From Ruminiclostridium sp. (lineage in GTDB: Bacteria > Bacillota_A > Clostridia > Oscillospirales > Ruminococcaceae): a DNA stretch of 6,981 nucleotides. Made by a program: the position numbers and the translations under genes. The notes under the pieces are model-generated. The model was not told the DNA's origin. It made no database searches and was given only the letters and a program-made list of their open reading frames with translations. This document shows positions 1 through 4,560 of the stretch, piece after piece (the first letter of the stretch is position 1; every line of letters starts with the position of its first letter). The DNA lies in assembly GCA_017550775.1 (NCBI GenBank), contig JAFZOA010000076.1, forward strand, positions 1 to 6,981, in the 5' to 3' direction.

Positions 1-1
1 C

Positions 2-2095
2 ACTGTGGCGGACGTGACCGAGATCAGGGAGAAAACGCGTGAGCTCGACGAGTCGCTTTCCGACGCCTATGAACGCACGCTCAAAATGCTGTTCAGCGAG
101 TATTCCACGCTCGTTCCGAAGATCCCCGACGAGCTTATCGGACTTGTCGAGGGCGAGCATGACCTCAAAAAGCTGTTCGACCTCATGATCTTCAACGTGT
201 TCCTCAAGACCGAGAACAAGCAGATACTTCTCGAAACCAACGGCATCGAGAAGCAGGTCAAGAAGCTCATAGATATGCTCACCGAGGAGATAAAGGTGCT
301 GCGCTTCGAGGCGGAGATAAGCGAGAATATCCGCGACTCGATCGACAACAATCAGCGCGAATACATACTCCGCGAGCAGATGAAGGCGATATCCAAGCAG
401 CTCGGCGGCGGCGAGGACTACGACGAGGAGCCGTATGACTACTCCGACCGCATACAGGAGATCGGTTTCCCCGAGGACACCGAGGAAAAGCTGCTCCGCG
501 AGGTCAACAAGATGACCAAGCTCCACCCGTCATCCCAGGAGTACGGGCTTATCAAGACCTACCTCGACTCGATACTCGAAATGCCGTGGAATGTCTTCAC
601 CGAGGACACTATCAACATTGACAAGGCGGAAAAGCAGCTCGAAAAGGATCACTACGGGCTCAAAAAGGTCAAGGAGCGTATTCTGGAGATCATCTCCGTC
701 AGAAAGCTCAACCCCGATGTCAAGAGCCAGATAATATGCCTCGTGGGACCTCCCGGAGTCGGCAAGACCTCCGTCGGAAAGTCTATCGCCGCAGCGCTCG
801 GCCGCCACTACGCGAGAGTTTCACTCGGCGGCGTTCGCGACGAAGCTGAGATCCGCGGTCACAGAAAGACCTACGTCGGCGCAATGCCCGGCCGCGTCGT
901 GAACGCGATCAAGCAGGCAAAGTGCATGAACCCGGTGATACTGTTCGACGAGATCGACAAAATGGGGAGCGACTACAAGGGCGACCCCTCCGCAGCCATG
1001 CTCGAAGTGCTCGACCCGGAGCAGAACTCCACCTTTACCGATCACTTCTTCGAGATCCCGATAGACCTGAGCGACGTGCTGTTCATAACCACAGCGAACA
1101 CCACCGATACTATCCCCGCTCCCCTGCTCGACAGAATGGAAGTCATCGAGCTTTCGAGCTACACCCGCGAGGAGAAGTTCCATATCGCTAAGAAGCATCT
1201 CGTCCCCAAGCAGCTCAAAAAGCACGGTGAGACGCGAAAGACACTGGAGATAAACGACAAGGCGCTTTACGCGATCATCGACGGCTACACAAAGGAAGCC
1301 GGCGTGCGCGGACTTGAAAAGAAGATCGCGTCGATATGCAGAAAGGCGGCAAAGCGCATAGTAAGCGGCGAGACCTCCGTTTCCGTCACCGATGCGAACA
1401 TCAAGGACTTCCTCGGAACACGCAAGTACCTCCCCGAGACTATCTCCAAGACCGACGAGACCGGTATCGTCACCGGACTTGCGTGGACATCCGTGGGCGG
1501 AGTGACCATGCCCCTCGAAGTCATCGTTATGGAGGGCGACGGTAAGGTAGAGGTTACCGGCTCTCTCGGCGACGTAATGAAGGAGTCCGGCAAGATCGCG
1601 GTGAGCCTTGTACGGAGCATCGCTTCCACCTACAACATCGACCCCGAGTTCTACAAGAACAAGGATCTGCACATACACGCTCCGGAAGGCGCTGTCCCGA
1701 AGGACGGACCTTCGGCAGGCGTTACCATGACCACCGCGCTGGTATCGGCGCTTTCGGGTATGCCGGTGAAGCGGGACATCGCCATGACCGGCGAGATAAC
1801 GCTGCACGGAAAGGTGCTCCCCATAGGAGGGCTCAAGGAGAAGTCCATGGCGGCGTACAAGGCGGGCGTCAAGACGGTGATCATCCCGAAGGAGAACGAA
1901 GCCGACCTTGACGAGATCGACGAGACGGTAAAAGACAACGTGCGCTTCATTCCGGCGGAGAAGATACAGACCGTTCTGGACAACGCGCTCGTGTTCCCGA
2001 AGTCCTCGGCAAAGAGCGCTTCCGTGAAGTCATCAAAGAAGCCGGCTGCAAAGAAGAGCAGGAAGTCTTCCGCAGATACGGCAAACGCGCAATAA
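2..2095 (+). CDS. lon: Lon (La) ATP-dependent serine protease, 5' end cut by window edge
   Basis: Cytoplasmic AAA+ protease that unfolds and degrades damaged and regulatory proteins. The frame is open to the window edge, so the GTG at position 5 is internal and not a start. Counting residues from that codon: end of the N-terminal substrate-binding domain and coiled-coil linker (about 1-220), Walker A GPPGVGKT at 248-255, Walker B ILFDEID at 312-318, then the C-terminal protease domain with catalytic Ser570 in PKDGPSAG and Lys613 in GGLKEKS. The Ser-Lys spacing of 43 equals that of E. coli Lon (S679/K722), which implies that about 109 residues are missing at the left. The protein ends in a Lys/Ser/Ala-rich tail of about 30 residues that makes it longer than E. 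coli or B. subtilis LonA. All catalytic residues are intact, so it should be active. The engB gene follows after 55 bases, as in many Firmicutes. The family call is essentially certain. Confidence 0.98.
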   Translation, partial: TVADVTEIREKTRELDESLSDAYERTLKMLFSEYSTLVPKIPDELIGLVEGEHDLKKLFDLMIFNVFLKTENKQILLETNGIEKQVKKLIDMLTEEIKVLRFEAEISENIRDSIDNNQREYILREQMKAISKQLGGGEDYDEEPYDYSDRIQEIGFPEDTEEKLLREVNKMTKLHPSSQEYGLIKTYLDSILEMPWNVFTEDTINIDKAEKQLEKDHYGLKKVKERILEIISVRKLNPDVKSQIICLVGPPGVGKTSVGKSIAAALGRHYARVSLGGVRDEAEIRGHRKTYVGAMPGRVVNAIKQAKCMNPVILFDEIDKMGSDYKGDPSAAMLEVLDPEQNSTFTDHFFEIPIDLSDVLFITTANTTDTIPAPLLDRMEVIELSSYTREEKFHIAKKHLVPKQLKKHGETRKTLEINDKALYAIIDGYTKEAGVRGLEKKIASICRKAAKRIVSGETSVSVTDANIKDFLGTRKYLPETISKTDETGIVTGLAWTSVGGVTMPLEVIVMEGDGKVEVTGSLGDVMKESGKIAVSLVRSIASTYNIDPEFYKNKDLHIHAPEGAVPKDGPSAGVTMTTALVSALSGMPVKRDIAMTGEITLHGKVLPIGGLKEKSMAAYKAGVKTVIIPKENEADLDEIDETVKDNVRFIPAEKIQTVLDNALVFPKSSAKSASVKSSKKPAAKKSRKSSADTANAQ

Positions 2096-2105
2096 AAAAC
2101 ACTTT

Positions 2106-2130
2106 ATCCCCTGCCCGAACGACAGGGGAT
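2106..2130 (+). promoter_or_regulatory. Intergenic hairpin between lon and engB
   Basis: A perfect 8-bp inverted repeat: ATCCCCTG at 2106-2113 pairs with CAGGGGAT at 2123-2130 around a 9-base loop. It can be lengthened by a G-U and a T-A pair (2105/2131, 2104/2132). No T-run follows, so it is not a standard intrinsic terminator. It could stabilise or process the lon 3' end, attenuate read-through, or set access to the engB ribosome binding site just downstream. The structure is read directly from the sequence; the role is inference. Confidence 0.6.
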
Positions 2131-2137
2131 GACATTT

Positions 2138-2148
2138 ACAGGGGAAAA
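2138..2148 (+). promoter_or_regulatory. Ribosome binding site of engB, copy of the hairpin arm
   Basis: AGGGGAA lies about 6 bases before the ATG at 2151 and is the only plausible Shine-Dalgarno for engB. The octamer ACAGGGGA here (2138-2145) is identical to that at 2122-2129 in the upstream hairpin. The hairpin's 5' arm (2107-2113) could therefore pair with this site instead (7 bp). Confidence 0.65.
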
Positions 2149-2150
2149 CC

Positions 2151-2744
2151 ATGAACTATAACAAGGCGGAATTTACCGCGTCATACGGACTGTTCAGACA
2201 GATACCGCGCTCCGACAGGCTCGAATTTGCGTTCTCGGGACATTCAAACGTCGGCAAGTCCTCGCTCATAAACAAGCTGCTCAACCGCAAGTCCCTCGCC
2301 CGCGTCAGCGCGACCCCGGGCAAGACATCCACCATAAACTTCTTCGCGGTAGACAGCTTCTACATTGTCGATCTTCCGGGCTACGGCTACGCAAAGGTGT
2401 CACAGGGCGAAAAGAAGCGCTGGGCGGAGCTCATCGAGGGGTACCTGCACGACGAGCGTGATCTCGCTCTTGTGTTCCAGCTCATAGACTTCCGGCACGC
2501 TCCGACCGCGGACGATATCATGATGATAGACTTCCTTATCGACAGCGGGATCCCGTTCGTGGTGGTGCTCACCAAGGCGGACAAGCTTAAACCCAGGGAG
2601 CGTGAAACACGCAGAGAAGCATTCCGGACGGAGATACCCTGCTTTGACGATATTACCGTGATCGAGTTCTCGGCGGAGACCGGCGAGGGCGTGAACGAAA
2701 TACGCGCGATAATAGACGATGTGTGTGCCGGTGAGGAGGAGTAA
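2151..2744 (+). CDS. engB: EngB/YsxC (YihA) family ribosome-biogenesis GTPase
   Basis: TRAFAC-class small GTPase, needed in many bacteria for late assembly of the large ribosomal subunit and also linked to cell division. At 197 residues it is the usual single-domain length. Motifs in order: G1 GHSNVGKSS at 30-38, G2 region with the conserved T-x-x-I-N-F-F at 59-65, G3 DLPGYG at 74-79, the family-specific LIDFRHAPTADD at 111-122, G4 TKAD at 141-144, and G5 SAETGEG at 174-180. The G1 loop has His where the best-known members have Arg (GRSN). The start at 2151 has an AGGGG ribosome binding site and fits the family N-terminus (NYNKAEF). It sits 55 bases after lon, a neighbourhood shared with B. 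subtilis and many Firmicutes, and 3 bases before the cysteine-motif gene. Identification is secure. Confidence 0.97.
   Translation: MNYNKAEFTASYGLFRQIPRSDRLEFAFSGHSNVGKSSLINKLLNRKSLARVSATPGKTSTINFFAVDSFYIVDLPGYGYAKVSQGEKKRWAELIEGYLHDERDLALVFQLIDFRHAPTADDIMMIDFLIDSGIPFVVVLTKADKLKPRERETRREAFRTEIPCFDDITVIEFSAETGEGVNEIRAIIDDVCAGEEE
2734..2739 (+). promoter_or_regulatory. Ribosome binding site inside the end of engB
   Basis: A consensus AGGAGG lies within the last codons of engB, 8 bases ahead of the ATG at 2748. The engB stop (2742-2744) falls between this site and the next start, so the downstream gene is probably translated by coupling. Confidence 0.85.
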
Positions 2745-2747
2745 GCT

Positions 2748-3119
2748 ATGTCTGAAAAGGTCGAAAAAGCGATAAACAACCACAAGAGCTTCTATTCATG
2801 CTCGGCTTCTGTTCTGAGCGCGTTCAGCGAGGAGGCGGGACTTACCGAGCAGGAAGCCAAGACCGCTGCCGCGCCGTTCGCGGGCGGGCGTATGGGAAAG
2901 TGCGGAGCCGTGCTCGCAGCGGAATACGTCATAGACCGTAAGCTCGGCGAGAATTCGGAGCCGGTCAAGGCAGAGTTCGAGCGGCGTTTCACAGAGATGA
3001 ACCGGACGCTCATGTGCAAGGAGCTCAAAGGCGCGCTCACCGGCAAGCCGATACGCTCCTGCAGAGGGTGCGTTACCGACGCGGCAGAGTTGCTGGACGA
3101 GCTTCTAAGCAAAAACTGA
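2748..3119 (+). CDS. C_GCAxxG_C_C-type small redox-active (cysteine-motif) protein
   Basis: A 123-residue soluble, mostly helical protein of the putative redox-active C_GCAxxG_C_C family, common in anaerobes and of unproven function. What can be seen: an early Cys in YSCSASVLSAF (Cys18), the Gly-rich turn plus Cys in GGRMGKCGAV (Cys52), Cys90 in the LMCKEL segment, and Cys105 and Cys108 in SCRGCVTDAAELLDELL. Five cysteines in this order match the family plan, which suggests metal or disulfide chemistry. Two departures: the segment after Cys52 reads CGAVLAAE, not a Gly-containing CGAxxGA, and the last position is a C-x-x-C pair. There is no signal peptide or membrane segment. The gene begins 3 bases after engB with a consensus ribosome binding site, so it is co-translated with engB, and a strong terminator follows it. 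Family membership is from recognised spacing and motifs; a redox role is family-level inference. Confidence 0.83.
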   Translation: MSEKVEKAINNHKSFYSCSASVLSAFSEEAGLTEQEAKTAAAPFAGGRMGKCGAVLAAEYVIDRKLGENSEPVKAEFERRFTEMNRTLMCKELKGALTGKPIRSCRGCVTDAAELLDELLSKN

Positions 3120-3122
3120 AAG

Positions 3123-3160
3123 AACTCCCGTAAAGCATTGAGCCTTACGGGAGTTTTTGT
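3123..3160 (+). terminator. Intrinsic terminator shared by convergent operons
   Basis: AACTCCCGTAA (3123-3133) pairs perfectly with TTACGGGAGTT (3145-3155), giving an 11-bp stem with an 11-base loop, followed by TTTTTGTTATTATT on the + strand. It starts 4 bases after the stop of the cysteine-motif gene and closes the lon-engB arm. Read on the - strand the same stem is followed by a weaker T-rich stretch (TTCTTTC, then TTTTT further on), so it probably also ends the permease transcript, whose stop is at 3175. Confidence 0.92.
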
Positions 3161-3174
3161 TATTATTGCCTGTT

Positions 3175-4560
3175 TTATTCGTTTCGGATAGCTTCGAGCG
3201 CGCTGATCTTGACCGCTCTGTTCGCGGGATAGAACCCGGATATCAGACCGATAACGGTGGAGAACACAAGCGCGAGAAGCACGAGCCACAGCGGTATGAT
3301 AGATACACGACCGTCACCGCCCGCTCCCGTTCCCAGCATCTCGGCGAACATCGAGCCGCCGAAGGTGTTCATGGCGAAGGACAGACCATAGCTTATCAGC
3401 GTTCCTATGATACCGCCGAGAAGTCCGATCATACCCGCCTCCATAAGGAACAGAAGCCTTATGTTGCCGATGAAGCAGCCGAGTACCTTCATGATACCGA
3501 TCTCCTTCGTGCGTTCGTAGATCGACATTATCATGGTGTTCGTGATACTGATCGCCGCGACCAGCAGACTTATAGCCGCGAGACCGCCGAGTATAAGCTC
3601 GATAACGCCGAGCTCACCCTGCATCTGCTCTCTGATCTGCGCCATGCTGGTAGCATTGTATCCGAGCGCCGTGATCTCGTCCTGTATCGCCGCAACGCTT
3701 TCGAGATCCTTACACATGATCTTGACCTGTGCGTATTCGGGCTCCTTGGCGTTTTTCACGCCGTTCATCCTGTTATACGATGCGATTATGTCCTTGGCGA
3801 AGTCGATATCGATAAAGATAGCGTAGGGAGTATCCCAGTTCACATCCTGCTTGAGAACCGCCGATCCGTCAAGCTCAAACTCGTACCCCTTGCCGCCGAC
3901 CTGACGCGAACCGTCATCGTTAGTCTTTTTGTTGTTGATGATAGAGATCTTGAATTTATCATCTACCGGGTCAATAAACGGAGGCGTCACCGAGCCGTCG
4001 GGAAGCTCTTTCTTTTCTGCGTACATAGCATTACCGTGCTTCTTGGTATCAACAAACTGATACGGTACCTCGATACCCATTACGAGTACATCTTTTTTAT
4101 TGTGCTCGTCGGGGAGGATACCCTGATCGACCTCATAACCCATTTTTTCAAAGAAGGAGAAATCGACTCCGTAGACCGAGGCATATCCAAGTTTGTATCT
4201 GTCGTTTCTTCCGGAGGTAATGACTATCATATCGCTTCCGATAGAAAGCTTCGGTATTACGGTCTCGACATTGGGTATATCCCGGAACAGCTCAACTGCG
4301 GTATCATCAACTCTCGGCTTATCCGTTTTGGAATCATTATCGCTGCCGTATCCGCTTTCACTGCTGTAAACGGTTATGGACGTAAGATCTCCCCACGAGG
4401 AAAGCATACTATCCATTGCGGCGCTCATACCGAGACCGAGCGATATCATGACGATGACCGCGCAGGAGCCTATGACGACGCCCACGACCGTGAGCATCGT
4501 CCTTCCCTTTCGTCTCCAGAGATTACGGAGACAAATGCTTATCATATCATAGATCTTCAT
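3175..4560 (-). CDS. MacB/FtsX-type ABC transporter permease (no ATPase domain)
   Basis: A 461-residue inner-membrane subunit of a type VII (MacB-like, mechanotransmission) ABC transporter. Layout: short basic cytoplasmic N-terminus (LRNLWRRKGR), first membrane helix about 21-44, a long extracytoplasmic domain of about 270 residues (about 45-316), then three C-terminal helices (about 317-345, 368-397, 419-443). FtsX hallmarks are visible: SIYERTKEIGIMKVLG between helices 2 and 3, and YPANRAVKISALEAIRNE at the C-terminus. Full MacB is near 650 residues because it carries an N-terminal ATPase; this protein lacks one, like B. subtilis YknZ, and needs a separate partner. The start (4558-4560) has GAGGA 5 bases upstream, inside the end of the preceding gene, which it overlaps by 14 bases, so translation is coupled. 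Substrate unknown: peptide or lipid export, or signal transmission to a cell-wall enzyme, are all possible. Confidence 0.93.
   Translation of the reverse strand: MKIYDMISICLRNLWRRKGRTMLTVVGVVIGSCAVIVMISLGLGMSAAMDSMLSSWGDLTSITVYSSESGYGSDNDSKTDKPRVDDTAVELFRDIPNVETVIPKLSIGSDMIVITSGRNDRYKLGYASVYGVDFSFFEKMGYEVDQGILPDEHNKKDVLVMGIEVPYQFVDTKKHGNAMYAEKKELPDGSVTPPFIDPVDDKFKISIINNKKTNDDGSRQVGGKGYEFELDGSAVLKQDVNWDTPYAIFIDIDFAKDIIASYNRMNGVKNAKEPEYAQVKIMCKDLESVAAIQDEITALGYNATSMAQIREQMQGELGVIELILGGLAAISLLVAAISITNTMIMSIYERTKEIGIMKVLGCFIGNIRLLFLMEAGMIGLLGGIIGTLISYGLSFAMNTFGGSMFAEMLGTGAGGDGRVSIIPLWLVLLALVFSTVIGLISGFYPANRAVKISALEAIRNE

Noticed and set aside
5..7. GTG as the start of lon
   Set aside because: The frame is open upstream to the window edge, and the catalytic-residue offset from E. 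coli Lon shows that about 109 residues precede it.
821..1807. A 328-codon open frame on the - strand opposite lon
   Set aside because: It is the mirror of the highly conserved Lon ATPase and protease domains, produced by codon bias. No domain or ribosome binding site supports it.
2106..2130. The lon-engB hairpin as an intrinsic terminator
   Set aside because: No T-run follows the stem, and engB has no visible promoter of its own in the gap, so read-through from lon is more likely.
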